The notes below the pieces were generated by a model. The model was not told the DNA's origin, searched no databases, and saw nothing but the letters and a program-made list of their open reading frames with translations. A stretch of DNA of 64,000 nucleotides, taken from positions 17,608 through 81,607 of the forward strand of contig NZ_JACESB010000012.1 of assembly GCF_013912005.1 (NCBI RefSeq), read 5' to 3'. How positions within the stretch are numbered: position 1 is the stretch's first letter; the number at the start of each line of letters is the position of its first letter. This document shows positions 1 to 8,816 of the stretch, piece by piece. The DNA is from Brevundimonas sp. Its GTDB lineage: Bacteria; Pseudomonadota; Alphaproteobacteria; Caulobacterales; Caulobacteraceae. The translations under genes and the position numbers were made by a program.

Positions 1-1798
1 CTTCCTCGGCCGTGCCCGCCGCCTGGCGGAAGGACGCGAACAGCTCGCGCCCGAAGCCCCAGGCCGAGCCGCTGGCGTGGGCCTCGGTGCGCTGCGCCGC
101 CGGGCGGGCGCGCAGGTCGCCGACGCCGACCGTGGTCAGGACGCCGGCCTCGGCGTCGAGCCGGATGACGTCGCCGTCGCGCACATGGGCCAGCGGTCCG
201 CCGGCGAGCGCCTCAGGGCTGACGTGGATGGCGGCCGGCGTCTTGCCCGAGGCGCCGGACATGCGGCCGTCGGTGACGAAGGCGACCTTGAAGCCGCGGT
301 CCTGCAGCACGCCCAGCGCCGGCGACAGGCTGTGCAGCTCGGGCATGCCGTTGGCCTTCGGGCCCTGGAAGCGCAGCACCACGACGACGTCGCGGTCCAG
401 CCGGCCGTCCCTGAAGGCCTGCAGCGCTTCTTCCTGGGTCTCGAACACGGCGGCGGGGGCCTCGATGATGCGGTGCTCCGGTTTGACGGCCGAGACCTTG
501 ATCACCGCCCGCCCGAGGTCGCCCTGCACCAGGCGCAGGCCGCCGTCCTTCTGGAACGGGTCCGAGGCGGGACGGAGGATGTCGGTGTCGAGGCTTTCCG
601 CCACCCCGTCGCGCCAGACCAGCTCGCCGTCGATCAGCGAGGGCTCCTGGAAATAGTGGTGGATGCCGCGGCCCATGATGGTCTCGACGTCGGCGTGGAT
701 GTGGCCGTTCTCCGCCAGCTCGCGGGCGACGAAGGCGACGCCGCCGGCGGCCTGGAAGGCGTTCACGTCGGCCGAGCCGTTGGGATAGACGCGGGCCAGC
801 AGCGGCGTGACCGAGCTGAGCTGGTCCATGTCGGTCCAGTCGATGAGGATGCCGCCGGCGCGCGCCATGGCCACCAGGTGGATGGCGTGGTTGGTCGAGC
901 CGCCGGTGGCCAGCAGGGCCACGATCATGTTGACCACCGACTTCTCGTCGATGACGTCGGCCATGCGGCCGCGGCCCTCGCGGGCCAGGATCACCGCCTG
1001 CTTCGCGGCGGCGGCGGTGAGGGCGTCGCGCAGCCCGGTCTCGGGATGGACGAATGCCGTGGACGGCATGTGCAGACCGGCCAGCTCCATCATCATCTGG
1101 TTGGAGTTGGCCGTGCCGTAGAAGGTGCAGGTGCCGGGCGAGTGGTAGGAGCCGACCTCGCTCTGCAGCAGGGTGTGGCGGTCGACCTTACCCTGGGCGT
1201 AGAGGGCGCGGACCCGGGCCTTCTCGGCGTTGGGGATGCCCGAGGGCATGGGCCCGGCCGGGGCGAAGACCACCGGCAGGTGGCCGAAGGCCAGCGACCC
1301 CATGAACAGGCCGGGCACGATCTTGTCGCAGACGCCGAGGCAGATGGCGGCGTCGAAGGCGTCGTGGCTCAGGGCCACGCCGGTCGACATGGCGATGACG
1401 TCGCGGCTGAACAGCGACAGCTCCATTCCGGGGCGGCCCTGGGTGACGCCGTCGCACATGGCCGGGGTCGCGCCGGCGACCTGGGCGGTCGCGCCCATCT
1501 CGCGCGCCGCCTCGCGGATGATCGGCGGGAAGCGCTCGAACGGGACGTGGGCCGACAGCATGTCGTTGTAGGCGGTGACGATGCCGACGTTGGGCTGGGT
1601 CCCGGACATGACGGTCAGCTTGTCGACCACCGGCTGACCGGCGAAGGCGTGGGCCCAGTTGGCGCAGCTGAGCTTGGCCCGGCCGGGCCTGTCGGAACCG
1701 GCGGCGTCCATGCGGCGCAGGTAGTCGGCGCGGGTCGCGCGGCTGCGCTCGACGATCCGGGCGGTGACCTCGGCGACGACGGGATTGAGCGGCTTCAT
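1..1798 (-). CDS. edd: Phosphogluconate dehydratase (Edd), 3' end cut by window edge
   Basis: Dehydrates 6-phosphogluconate to 2-keto-3-deoxy-6-phosphogluconate in the cytosol, the committed Entner-Doudoroff step. The protein starts [12 protein letters not shown] and runs 599 codons to the window edge, so only a few C-terminal residues of the usual ~605 are missing. It reads as an IlvD/Edd-family dehydratase throughout, with the family segments [30 protein letters not shown] and [17 protein letters not shown]; this family carries an Fe-S cluster. Its ATG overlaps the TGA of pgl by 4 bases (1795-1798), so zwf-pgl-edd is translationally coupled. In Caulobacter glucokinase follows edd; that gene would lie outside the window. 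Confidence 0.97.
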   Translation of the reverse strand, partial: MKPLNPVVAEVTARIVERSRATRADYLRRMDAAGSDRPGRAKLSCANWAHAFAGQPVVDKLTVMSGTQPNVGIVTAYNDMLSAHVPFERFPPIIREAAREMGATAQVAGATPAMCDGVTQGRPGMELSLFSRDVIAMSTGVALSHDAFDAAICLGVCDKIVPGLFMGSLAFGHLPVVFAPAGPMPSGIPNAEKARVRALYAQGKVDRHTLLQSEVGSYHSPGTCTFYGTANSNQMMMELAGLHMPSTAFVHPETGLRDALTAAAAKQAVILAREGRGRMADVIDEKSVVNMIVALLATGGSTNHAIHLVAMARAGGILIDWTDMDQLSSVTPLLARVYPNGSADVNAFQAAGGVAFVARELAENGHIHADVETIMGRGIHHYFQEPSLIDGELVWRDGVAESLDTDILRPASDPFQKDGGLRLVQGDLGRAVIKVSAVKPEHRIIEAPAAVFETQEEALQAFRDGRLDRDVVVVLRFQGPKANGMPELHSLSPALGVLQDRGFKVAFVTDGRMSGASGKTPAAIHVSPEALAGGPLAHVRDGDVIRLDAEAGVLTTVGVGDLRARPAAQRTEAHASGSAWGFGRELFASFRQAAGTAEE

Positions 1799-2508
1799 CG
1801 GGCGGTCTCCGTCCACAGGACCTCGATGTCTCCGCCGCGCGCGGCGACCAGGGCGGCGATCGGCGAGACCGAGGGATCGCCGCCGACCTCGCGCTCGAAG
1901 ACCTCCCGCTTGGTCGCGCCGGTGAGGGCCAGGATCACGCGCCGGGCCTGGGCCAGCCAGGGCAGGTTCAAGCTGAGACGGTCCTCGCGCGGCGCCGAGG
2001 TCGAGCGGCTCCGGTGCACGGCGAGGACGAGGGGCGGGTTGGCGGGCGCGAGCAACTGCTTCAGCGCGGGATTGTCGGGGAACATGGAGCAGATATGGCC
2101 ATCCTCCCCCATGCCGAGAAGGACTGCGTCCAGAGGCCGCCCGACGGCGCGCAGGGCGTGGGCGGCGAGCAGGCCGGCGCGGTCGACGGTGACCTGTTCG
2201 CTGTACAGCGGCACGAAGCGGGCGGCGGCGGCGGGCCCCGTCAGCAGGGTCTGCTTCAGCAGGCGGGCGTTGGACTTGTCCGAGGTCTCCGGGACGTAGC
2301 GCTCGTCGACGAGGGTGACCGCGACGCGCGACCAGTCGAGGGGGCGCGGGGCGAGGGTGCGGTAGATCGGCTCCGGCGTGGAGCCGCCGGCGCCGGCGAG
2401 GAAGGCGGCGCCGTCCGCCGCGAGGGCGGCCGACAGGGCGTCGGCGAGGCGGTCGGCGCAGGCCACGGCCCAGGCGCCGGCGTCGGAGAAGGCGCGGACC
2501 TCAGCCAT
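1795..2508 (-). CDS. pgl: 6-phosphogluconolactonase (Pgl/DevB type)
   Basis: Hydrolyses 6-phosphogluconolactone to 6-phosphogluconate, between Zwf and Edd. The protein is 237 aa, normal for the DevB family, and contains the SugarP-isomerase-type segments [31 protein letters not shown] and [18 protein letters not shown] chose the ATG at 2508 (MAEVRAF): it sits 8 bases inside the 3' end of zwf, gives the normal family N terminus, and the upstream extension is proline-rich and inside zwf. The gene is the middle member of the zwf-pgl-edd operon. Confidence 0.96.
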   Translation of the reverse strand: MAEVRAFSDAGAWAVACADRLADALSAALAADGAAFLAGAGGSTPEPIYRTLAPRPLDWSRVAVTLVDERYVPETSDKSNARLLKQTLLTGPAAAARFVPLYSEQVTVDRAGLLAAHALRAVGRPLDAVLLGMGEDGHICSMFPDNPALKQLLAPANPPLVLAVHRSRSTSAPREDRLSLNLPWLAQARRVILALTGATKREVFEREVGGDPSVSPIAALVAARGGDIEVLWTETAR

Positions 2509-3961
2509 GACCGGTGTTCCATTCGCGGCCGCTGCGGGCCAGCAGGGCGGTGGCGGCTTCGGGCCCCCAGGTTCCGGCTGCATACTCCTGCGGTCTCACC
2601 CGGCGCCGGGCCCAGGCCTCCGACACCTCGTCGACCCACTTCCACGCCTGCTCGGCCTCGTCGCGGCGCACAAACAGGGTCGAGTCCCCGGACAGGGCGT
2701 CCAGCAGCAGGCGCTCGTAGGCGATGCGGCGGCGCGGCGGCCGGTCGTCCCGGTCGTTCTGCCCCCAGGAGAGCGACATGCGGATCGGCTGCAGCTGCAT
2801 GCGCTGCTCGAGGCCGGGCCGCTTGTTCATCACCGACAGGGAGATGTCCTCCTCGGGCTGCAGCTCGATGACCATGCGGTTCGCCGCCAGGGTTCCGCGG
2901 TCCCCGTGATCGAAGATCGAGTGGGGCACCGGCTTGAACTGGATGACGATCTCGGTCCGCTTCTCCGGCAGGCGCTTGCCGGTGCGCATGAAGAAGGGCA
3001 CGCCGGCCCAGCGCCAGTTGTCGATGTCGGCGCGGATGGCGACGAAGGTCTCGGTGTCCGAATCCTGCCCGCGCTCCTCGTCGTAGCCCTTCACCGCCTC
3101 GCCATCGACGGCTCCGGCCACATACTGGCCGCGCACGGTGACGCGTTCGGCGTCGTCCGGGGTGATCGGGCGGAGGGAGCGGAGGACCTTCACCTTCTCG
3201 TTGCGCACCGAGTCCGGGTCGAGGTCGGCCGGCGGCTCCATGGCCACCAGGCAGAGCAGCTGCAGCATGTGGTTCTGCAGCATGTCGCGCAGCGCGCCGT
3301 ACTCGTCGTAGTACGGCCAGCGGTCGCCGACGCCGACGGTCTCGCCCACGGTGATCTGCACGTGGTCGATCGACAGGTTGTTCCACAGCGGCTCGAACAC
3401 GGTGTTGCCGAAGCGGAGGGCGATCAGGTTCTGGACCGTCTCCTTGCCGAGGTAGTGGTCGATGCGGAAGACCTGGTTTTCGCTGAAGGCGTGGGCCACG
3501 GCGTCGTCGATCTGGCGGAAGGTCTCGAGATCGCGGCCGACCGGCTTCTCCAGCACCACCCGGTCGTCCGGTCCTGCCAGGCCCGCCGTCTTCAGGGCGG
3601 TGACGATGCGGCCGTAGAGCGAGGGGGAAACGGCGAGGAAGGAGGTGGTGGGCCCGTCGCCGACCCGCTCCCGGAGCGGCTTCAGGCTCTCCGGGTCGGT
3701 GGCGTCGACGGCGAGGTAGTCGAGGCGGCCGGCCAGCCGCTCCCAGGCCGCGTCGGACCAGGCCTCGTCGGCGCGGGCCTTGCCCTCTACCGCGGCGCGC
3801 ACCTTGTCGAGGTATTCGTCGCGGCTCTCCTCCGAGCGCGCGGCGCCGATGATCTTCAGCGCGTCGGGCAGCAGGCCGTCGTGCTCGAGGAAGTAGAGCG
3901 AGGGCAGCAGCATCCGCATGGCGAGGTCGCCGCCGCCGCCGAACAGCACAAGGGCCGCCAT
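2501..3961 (-). CDS. zwf: Glucose-6-phosphate 1-dehydrogenase
   Basis: Oxidises glucose 6-phosphate to 6-phosphogluconolactone with NAD(P)+. The protein is 486 aa, standard for bacterial G6PD. The dinucleotide-binding loop is FGGGGDLAMR (residues 7-16), the EKP motif is at 138-140, and the active-site signature RIDHYLGK is at 166-173. A GGAG ribosome-binding site precedes the ATG. First gene of the zwf-pgl-edd operon. Two hairpins lie upstream (4018-4086), in or near its leader. Together with the maltodextrin locus at 35-50 kb it supplies the downstream route for imported glucose. Confidence 0.98.
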   Translation of the reverse strand: MAALVLFGGGGDLAMRMLLPSLYFLEHDGLLPDALKIIGAARSEESRDEYLDKVRAAVEGKARADEAWSDAAWERLAGRLDYLAVDATDPESLKPLRERVGDGPTTSFLAVSPSLYGRIVTALKTAGLAGPDDRVVLEKPVGRDLETFRQIDDAVAHAFSENQVFRIDHYLGKETVQNLIALRFGNTVFEPLWNNLSIDHVQITVGETVGVGDRWPYYDEYGALRDMLQNHMLQLLCLVAMEPPADLDPDSVRNEKVKVLRSLRPITPDDAERVTVRGQYVAGAVDGEAVKGYDEERGQDSDTETFVAIRADIDNWRWAGVPFFMRTGKRLPEKRTEIVIQFKPVPHSIFDHGDRGTLAANRMVIELQPEEDISLSVMNKRPGLEQRMQLQPIRMSLSWGQNDRDDRPPRRRIAYERLLLDALSGDSTLFVRRDEAEQAWKWVDEVSEAWARRRVRPQEYAAGTWGPEAATALLARSGREWNTGHG

Positions 3962-4017
3962 CCCCGCTCCTTCGCTCGTTGAACCCGTCTCCGAGAAGGG
4001 TCTTTGGCCGCTTCCGG

Positions 4018-4046
4018 AGGCGGAGCCAACCGATACGGCTCCGCCT
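4018..4046. terminator. Perfect 10-bp inverted repeat upstream of zwf
   Basis: The arms AGGCGGAGCC (4018-4027) and GGCTCCGCCT (4037-4046) are perfect complements around a 9-base loop. The repeat lies 56 bases 5' of the zwf start and 3' of the secreted-protein gene. It could be a second stem of that gene's terminator or a structured zwf leader. There is no clear U-run on either strand, so the role is uncertain. Confidence 0.45.
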
Positions 4047-4056
4047 GAAACACCAT

Positions 4057-4086
4057 GTGACGGCCGGGCCGGAGCCGGGCCGTCAC
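4057..4086 (-). terminator. Hairpin downstream of the duplicated-domain secreted protein
   Basis: The arms GTGACGGCC (4057-4065) and GGCCGTCAC (4078-4086) are perfect 9-bp complements with a GC-rich loop. On the minus strand the hairpin comes 58 bases after the stop of the gene at 4145-5026 and before zwf, so it probably ends that transcript. The following bases are only weakly T-rich. Confidence 0.5.
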
Positions 4087-4144
4087 ACGGAAGAATCCGC
4101 GGCGCCGCCGGGGGGTTCCCGCCGATCGCCCGAAGGTCGAAGGC

Positions 4145-5026
4145 TCAGGGGACTTCGGTGATCAGCAGGTCGGCGGAAGCGGTGCCCCCGCCGTAGGTTC
4201 CGACCCAGACGTCGTAGACGCCGGAGGACGGCTTGTCGAAGCGGACCTCGGCGTTGTTGCCGTTCCAGCCGTCGTCGTCGCAGTACCACTGGCCGTCCGG
4301 GCCGTTGATGACGAGGGTGGTGTCGGAGGACGCCTCGGTGCGGAACACCAGCGGCAGCGAGCCGCTGCTGTAGGTGACCTCGTAGTCGGGGGCGACGGCG
4401 ATCGACCCCGCGCAGCCGGCGGAGACGTCGGAGGCGGAAATGGTCCCGCCGGCGGTCAGGCTGATGCGGCGCGGATCGGGCGTGAAGCCGCTGCTCAGCG
4501 AGATCTCGCCGAAGGTGGCGCGCAGGCTGGCGTCCGGCGCGTCGCCGTCGCCCGAGCTCGAGCCGTCGTCCTCCGAGAGCTCGGAGATGTGCAGGGTGGC
4601 CGAGGCCGTGCCGCCGCCGAAGGTGCCGACCCAGATGTCGTAGGTCCCCGAGCGGGGGCTGTTGAAAGTGACCTGCGGGTTGAGGTTCCCGTTGGAGTCG
4701 TCGTCGCAGTACCACTGGCCGTCCGGACCGTTGACCACCAGGGTCGTGTCGCTGTCAGCCTGGGCGTAGATGTAGAGCGGCAGCGAGCCGGCGGTGTAGG
4801 TGACCTCGTAGTCCGGGGCGTTGGCGACCGAACCGGAGCACGGCGAGCCGATGCGCGACGCGTCGATCGAGCCGCCCGCCGTGATGCGGACCGAATGCGG
4901 ATCGGGCGTGAAGCCCGAGCTGAGCCGCACCTCGCCGTAGGTGGCGCGGGCCGACGCGTCCTGGGCGGCGACCCCCGAGGCGGACGCCAGCAAGGCCGCC
5001 AGCGCAGCCGCAATCACTTTCTTCAT
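4145..5026 (-). CDS. Secreted protein with two tandem PPC-like beta-sandwich domains
   Basis: The protein is 293 aa with a signal peptide (MKKVIAAALAALLASASG, cleaved after VAAQ). The rest is a tandem duplication: residues 28-150 and 170-293 align nearly end to end, joined by an acidic Ser/Asp/Gly linker (about 151-166). Both copies contain SSGFTPDP, PDYEVTY, a GPDGQWYCDDD segment and a YD(I/V)WVGT(F/Y)GGGTAS end. The pattern of a YDIWVGT strand and an Asp-rich turn resembles bacterial pre-peptidase C-terminal (PPC) domains; the family assignment is tentative. Each copy has two cysteines (one in the GxPC/AGC region, one in WYCDDD), likely a disulfide. No catalytic domain is present. The ATG at 5026 was chosen because it opens the signal peptide. 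Confidence 0.8.
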   Translation of the reverse strand: MKKVIAAALAALLASASGVAAQDASARATYGEVRLSSGFTPDPHSVRITAGGSIDASRIGSPCSGSVANAPDYEVTYTAGSLPLYIYAQADSDTTLVVNGPDGQWYCDDDSNGNLNPQVTFNSPRSGTYDIWVGTFGGGTASATLHISELSEDDGSSSGDGDAPDASLRATFGEISLSSGFTPDPRRISLTAGGTISASDVSAGCAGSIAVAPDYEVTYSSGSLPLVFRTEASSDTTLVINGPDGQWYCDDDGWNGNNAEVRFDKPSSGVYDVWVGTYGGGTASADLLITEVP

Positions 5027-5151
5027 GAACCCCGATCCCCCGGATTGAATGTGGGTGGAAAAATGGCACGCGGCGGGAGCGTCAGCAACGGCGTTCGCCA
5101 ACCGCGCATCTTTGCTTGGCGGATCGGCCCGCCGCGTCCTACTTCCCGAAC

Positions 5152-6360
5152 ATGACGAAGGTTCTGATCATCGGCGCCGGGCATGCCGGCGGTACGGCGG
5201 CCGCCCTGCTGCGGCAGTACGGGCATGCGGGTCCGATCATCCTGGCGGGCGAGGAGCCGACGCCGCCCTACCAGCGGCCGCCGCTGTCGAAGGCGTGGCT
5301 GAAGGGCGAGGCCGGGCTCGAGGACGTGCTGTTGCGGCCGGAAAGCTTCTACGCCGAGCAGGACATCGCGCTGCGCACCGGCGTAACGGCGACGGCCATC
5401 GATCCGGCGGCGCGGACGGTGCGGTTCGCCGACGGGACCGCCGAAACCTACGAGGTGCTGATCCTGGCCACGGGATCGACGGCGCGGAAGCTCGCCCTGC
5501 AGGGCGCCGACCGGCCGGAGCTGCTGGAGCTGCGCACCCTCGCCGACGCGCAGCGGCTGAAGGCGGCCCTAGGGCCGGGCCGGCGGCTGGCGGTGGTCGG
5601 CGGCGGCTACGTCGGCCTGGAGGCCGCGGCCTCGGCGCGCGCCCTGGGCGCGGACGCTGTCGTCATCGAGCGCATGGACCGGGTGCTGGCCCGGGTCGCG
5701 TCGCCGGCGTTGTCCGACTTCTTCACCCGCTATCACCGCCAGCAGGGAGTAGAGGTCCTGACCTCGGCGGAGGTGACCGGGTTCGAGGCGGCCGGGGTGC
5801 GGCTGGCCGACGGGCGGCTGATCGAGGCGGACGCGGTGCTGGTCGGCGTCGGGGCGCTGGCTTGCGACCAGCTGGCGCGGAGCGCCGGGCTGGCGTGCGA
5901 GAACGGGGTGGTGGTCGACGAGACGGCGCGAACCTCCGATCCCCACATCCACGCCATCGGCGACATGACCTTCAGGCCCGTCCCGGCGATGGGCGGCGGC
6001 CGCCACCGGCTGGAGAGCGTGCCCAACGCCCTCGAACAGGCGAAACAGGCCGCGGCGGCGATCACCGGGCGCGCCCCGCCCGCGCCCGAGGTCCCGTGGT
6101 TCTGGTCCGACCAGTACGACCTGAAGCTTCAGATCGCCGGCCTGCCGGACGGCGCGGACCGGACGCTGGTGCGCGGCGAGGTCGGCCCGGGCGGCTTCGC
6201 CGTGTTCCATCTGGCCGGCGACCGGATCGTCTGCGTCGAGGCGGTCAATGCGGCGGCGGAGTTCATGGGCGGGCGGCAGATGATCGGCCGCCGGACCCCG
6301 GTGGACGAGCGGCGACTGGCCGATCCGGGCGTGCCGATGAAGGCGGTGGCCGCCGGCTGA
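5152..6360 (+). CDS. FAD-dependent NAD(P)H:ferredoxin/rubredoxin reductase family protein
   Basis: The protein is 402 aa and should pass electrons from NAD(P)H through FAD to a small iron-sulfur partner in the cytosol. It has an N-terminal FAD-binding GxGxxG (IIGAGHAGGTAA), a second Rossmann motif (VVGGGYVGLEAAA), the IHAIGDMTF FAD segment and a C-terminal reductase domain starting WFWSDQYDLKLQIAG, typical of reductases serving P450, ring-hydroxylating or rubredoxin systems. The ATG at 5152 places the Rossmann strand right at the N terminus. No ferredoxin, rubredoxin, P450 or oxygenase gene is adjacent, so the partner is unknown. It is not obviously part of the iron-uptake genes downstream. 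Confidence 0.88.
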   Translation: MTKVLIIGAGHAGGTAAALLRQYGHAGPIILAGEEPTPPYQRPPLSKAWLKGEAGLEDVLLRPESFYAEQDIALRTGVTATAIDPAARTVRFADGTAETYEVLILATGSTARKLALQGADRPELLELRTLADAQRLKAALGPGRRLAVVGGGYVGLEAAASARALGADAVVIERMDRVLARVASPALSDFFTRYHRQQGVEVLTSAEVTGFEAAGVRLADGRLIEADAVLVGVGALACDQLARSAGLACENGVVVDETARTSDPHIHAIGDMTFRPVPAMGGGRHRLESVPNALEQAKQAAAAITGRAPPAPEVPWFWSDQYDLKLQIAGLPDGADRTLVRGEVGPGGFAVFHLAGDRIVCVEAVNAAAEFMGGRQMIGRRTPVDERRLADPGVPMKAVAAG

Positions 6361-6381
6361 CCGGGGTTGGCTGGCAGAATT

Positions 6382-6400
6382 ATTGCGAATGCGTCGCAAT
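6382..6400. promoter_or_regulatory. Fur-box-like 19-bp inverted repeat upstream of the siderophore receptor
   Basis: ATTGCGAATGCGTCGCAAT pairs 7 of 9 positions about a single central base, including perfect ATTGCGA/TCGCAAT arms. Size and symmetry match Fur boxes. It lies 68 bases before the receptor ATG. Similar elements occur at 6430-6444 and 14639-14657. Fur binding is inferred, not shown. Confidence 0.6.
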
Positions 6401-6429
6401 TAGGTTGCGTCTGCGGCCGAAGGTGATAA

Positions 6430-6444
6430 TGCGACCGGGTCGCA
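6430..6444. promoter_or_regulatory. Second Fur-box-like 7-1-7 palindrome
   Basis: TGCGACCGGGTCGCA is a perfect 7-1-7 inverted repeat sharing TGCGA/TCGCA half-sites with the element at 6382-6400. It ends 23 bases before the receptor start codon. Two such sites in one promoter fit co-operative iron repression. Confidence 0.5.
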
Positions 6445-6467
6445 ACTAACCTTTGCCGGATTCCCCG

Positions 6468-8726
6468 ATGACCGACCGCGCCGACGCGCTCCGCGCCCTC
6501 CTTTTCGCCTCGACCGCCGCCGGGATGCTGATGGCGGGGCCGACGCTGGCCGCGGAGCCCGGGCCGGGCGATGATCCGCAGGACGCGACCACCCTCGGCA
6601 CGGTGACGGTGACGGGCCAGCCGGTCGCCCGCGAGCCGCAGTCCCCGGAGTTCGTGGCACCGCTGGTCGACACGCCGCGGTCGGTGACCATCATTCCGCA
6701 GCAGATCATCGAGCAGACCGCGGCGACCTCGCTGCAGGACATCCTGCGGACGTCGCCGGGGATCACCTTCGGGGCCGGGGAAGGCGGTCAGCCGCTGGCG
6801 GACCGGCCGTTCATCCGCGGGCAGTCGTCGGGCAACAACGTCTTCGTCGACGGCATCCGCGACACCGGCGGCCAGCAGCGGGAGGTCTTCAACCTCGAGC
6901 AGGTCGAGGTGATCAAGGGACCGGACGCCGTCTACTCCGGCCGCGGCTCCGGCGGGGGGAGCATCAACCTGTCGTCGAAGACGCCGCGCCTGACGGATTT
7001 CTCGCGGGTCGGGCTGGGCGTCGGCACGGACGGCTATCTGCGCGGCGTGCTGGACCAGAACTGGCGCGTGGGCGAGACGGGCGGCCTGCGGCTGAACCTG
7101 ATGGCGGCCGGGGGAGACGTGCCCGGACGCGACTCGGTCGATTACGACAGGTGGGGCCTCGGACTCTCCGGCGCGATCGGTCTCGGGACCGCGACCACCG
7201 CGACCCTGAGCTATTACCACCTGACCTCGGACCAGATGCCGGACTACGGCATTCCGCTCTTCACCAAGATCGGCGTGCGAACGACCGACAGCGGCGTCCT
7301 GGATGTGCCCTATGACAGCTTCTACGGACTGACCGCCCGCGACTACCTGACCAACGAGGTCGACAGCCTGACGCTGGAGGTCGAGCACCGGCTCACGGAC
7401 GCGCTGTCGATCCGCAACGTCACCCGCTACGCAGAGACCCTGAACGACTACGTCGTCACCAACCCCGGCGACGGCGGCCGCTTCGACACGAACCCGCCGG
7501 GCGCGGCTCTTGTCGGCGGGGAGTGGTGGATGAAGCGCGGGACCAAGTCGCGCTGGAACCCCACCTCGACCTTCGCCAACGTCGTCGACCTGTTCGGGCG
7601 CGTGAACGCGGGCGGACTCAGCCACAGCTTTGACGTCGGCGCCGAGTACAGCCGCGAGATCAACCGCAACGCCTCGTATGCGGTCGTCACCACCGGGGGA
7701 AGCGCCTGCCCGGCGCCGCTGACCGGGCTGGACTGCACCCGCGTCTATGCGCCGAACCCGTCGGACCCGTGGCAGGGGACGATCACCCGCGGCGCCGAGA
7801 CCCACTCCAACACCAACACCCTGGGCCTCTACGCCTTCGACTCGATCGCCTTCGGAGAGCGCTGGGTCCTGAACCTCGGCGTGCGTCACGACAGCTACGA
7901 GGTCGACGGCACCTCCCTCCCGCGGGGCGCCACCGTCCCGACGGTCGAGGCGGCGTCGTGGGACTTCGTCAACTACCAGGCCGGACTGGTCTACAAGCCG
8001 ACCGGGAACACCAGCGTGTACGCCTCCTGGGCCACCTCCTCGACGCCGCCGACGGTGGCCGGGGGCGACCAGAACGGCACGGGCGGGTCGGGCTCCGGCA
8101 ACCTCTCGGGGGAGCTGCTGGATCCGGAGGAGACCGAGAGCGTCGAGATCGGCGCCAAGGCCGCCCTGTTCGGCGACCGCCTCTCCCTCAGCGGCGCCCT
8201 GTTCCGCACCACGCGGCGGAACGCGCAGATCCTCGTCTCGGCAGGGGTCTACGAGCAGGCCGGAGAGGCCGAGGTGCGCGGGCTGGAGCTCGGCGTCTCG
8301 GGCAACATCACCCGCGAATGGCAGGTGTTCGGCGGCTACACGTACATGGACTCCGAACTGGTTTCCGGCGCCTACAACAACGTCAACGTCGGCGACCCGC
8401 TGGCCAACACGCCGGAGCACAGCTTCAGCCTGTTCAGCACCTGGCGCGCGACGCCCCGGCTCGCGCTGGGCGGCGGCGTCTACTACGTGTCGGACAGCTT
8501 CGGCGGCAACCAGGGCGGGGCCGGCGGCGGTTCGAACCGGATCTACGCCCCGGCGTACACCCGCGTGGACCTGTTCGCCTCCTACGATCTGACCGACAGC
8601 GCCACATTGCAGCTGAACGTCCAGAACGCCGGCGACGAGGAATACATCCTGCGGACCAACGGGGTGCACCACGCCGACGTCGCCCCTGCGCGGCAGGCCA
8701 TCCTGACCCTCAACCTGCGCTACTAG
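6468..8726 (+). CDS. TonB-dependent siderophore receptor (catecholate, Fiu-like)
   Basis: Outer-membrane receptor, 752 aa, for ferric siderophores powered by TonB-ExbBD. A signal peptide ends near LAAEPGPGDD. The plug follows, with VDTPRSVTIIPQQIIEQ, RPFIRGQSSGNNVFVDGIRDTGGQQR and VIKGPDAVYSGRGSGGGSINL. The beta-barrel ends in a C-terminal aromatic strand (LTLNLRY), as usual for outer-membrane insertion. The plug resembles Fiu/catecholate receptors more than sugar receptors. The ATG at 6468 is preferred over an in-frame TTG at 6453. Two Fur-like repeats lie just upstream and a PiuC hydroxylase follows, which is the typical partner of such receptors. Confidence 0.93.
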   Translation: MTDRADALRALLFASTAAGMLMAGPTLAAEPGPGDDPQDATTLGTVTVTGQPVAREPQSPEFVAPLVDTPRSVTIIPQQIIEQTAATSLQDILRTSPGITFGAGEGGQPLADRPFIRGQSSGNNVFVDGIRDTGGQQREVFNLEQVEVIKGPDAVYSGRGSGGGSINLSSKTPRLTDFSRVGLGVGTDGYLRGVLDQNWRVGETGGLRLNLMAAGGDVPGRDSVDYDRWGLGLSGAIGLGTATTATLSYYHLTSDQMPDYGIPLFTKIGVRTTDSGVLDVPYDSFYGLTARDYLTNEVDSLTLEVEHRLTDALSIRNVTRYAETLNDYVVTNPGDGGRFDTNPPGAALVGGEWWMKRGTKSRWNPTSTFANVVDLFGRVNAGGLSHSFDVGAEYSREINRNASYAVVTTGGSACPAPLTGLDCTRVYAPNPSDPWQGTITRGAETHSNTNTLGLYAFDSIAFGERWVLNLGVRHDSYEVDGTSLPRGATVPTVEAASWDFVNYQAGLVYKPTGNTSVYASWATSSTPPTVAGGDQNGTGGSGSGNLSGELLDPEETESVEIGAKAALFGDRLSLSGALFRTTRRNAQILVSAGVYEQAGEAEVRGLELGVSGNITREWQVFGGYTYMDSELVSGAYNNVNVGDPLANTPEHSFSLFSTWRATPRLALGGGVYYVSDSFGGNQGGAGGGSNRIYAPAYTRVDLFASYDLTDSATLQLNVQNAGDEEYILRTNGVHHADVAPARQAILTLNLRY

Positions 8727-8756
8727 GTCGTTCCGCCCGAAGACCGGCGGCGCAGA

Positions 8757-8793
8757 GCCCGGGATCCGGTTTCCTGATGGCCGGATCCCGGGC
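8757..8793 (+). terminator. Strong hairpin between siderophore receptor and piuC
   Basis: GCCCGGGATCCGG (8757-8769) and CCGGATCCCGGGC (8781-8793) are perfect 13-bp complements around an 11-base loop. There is no T-run, and the piuC ribosome-binding site (AAGGAGG) begins about 12 bases later. It may therefore be a partial terminator or a stabilising structure that lowers piuC expression relative to the receptor. Confidence 0.6.
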
Positions 8794-8816
8794 GCCATCG
8801 TTTCAAGGAGGCGGCC

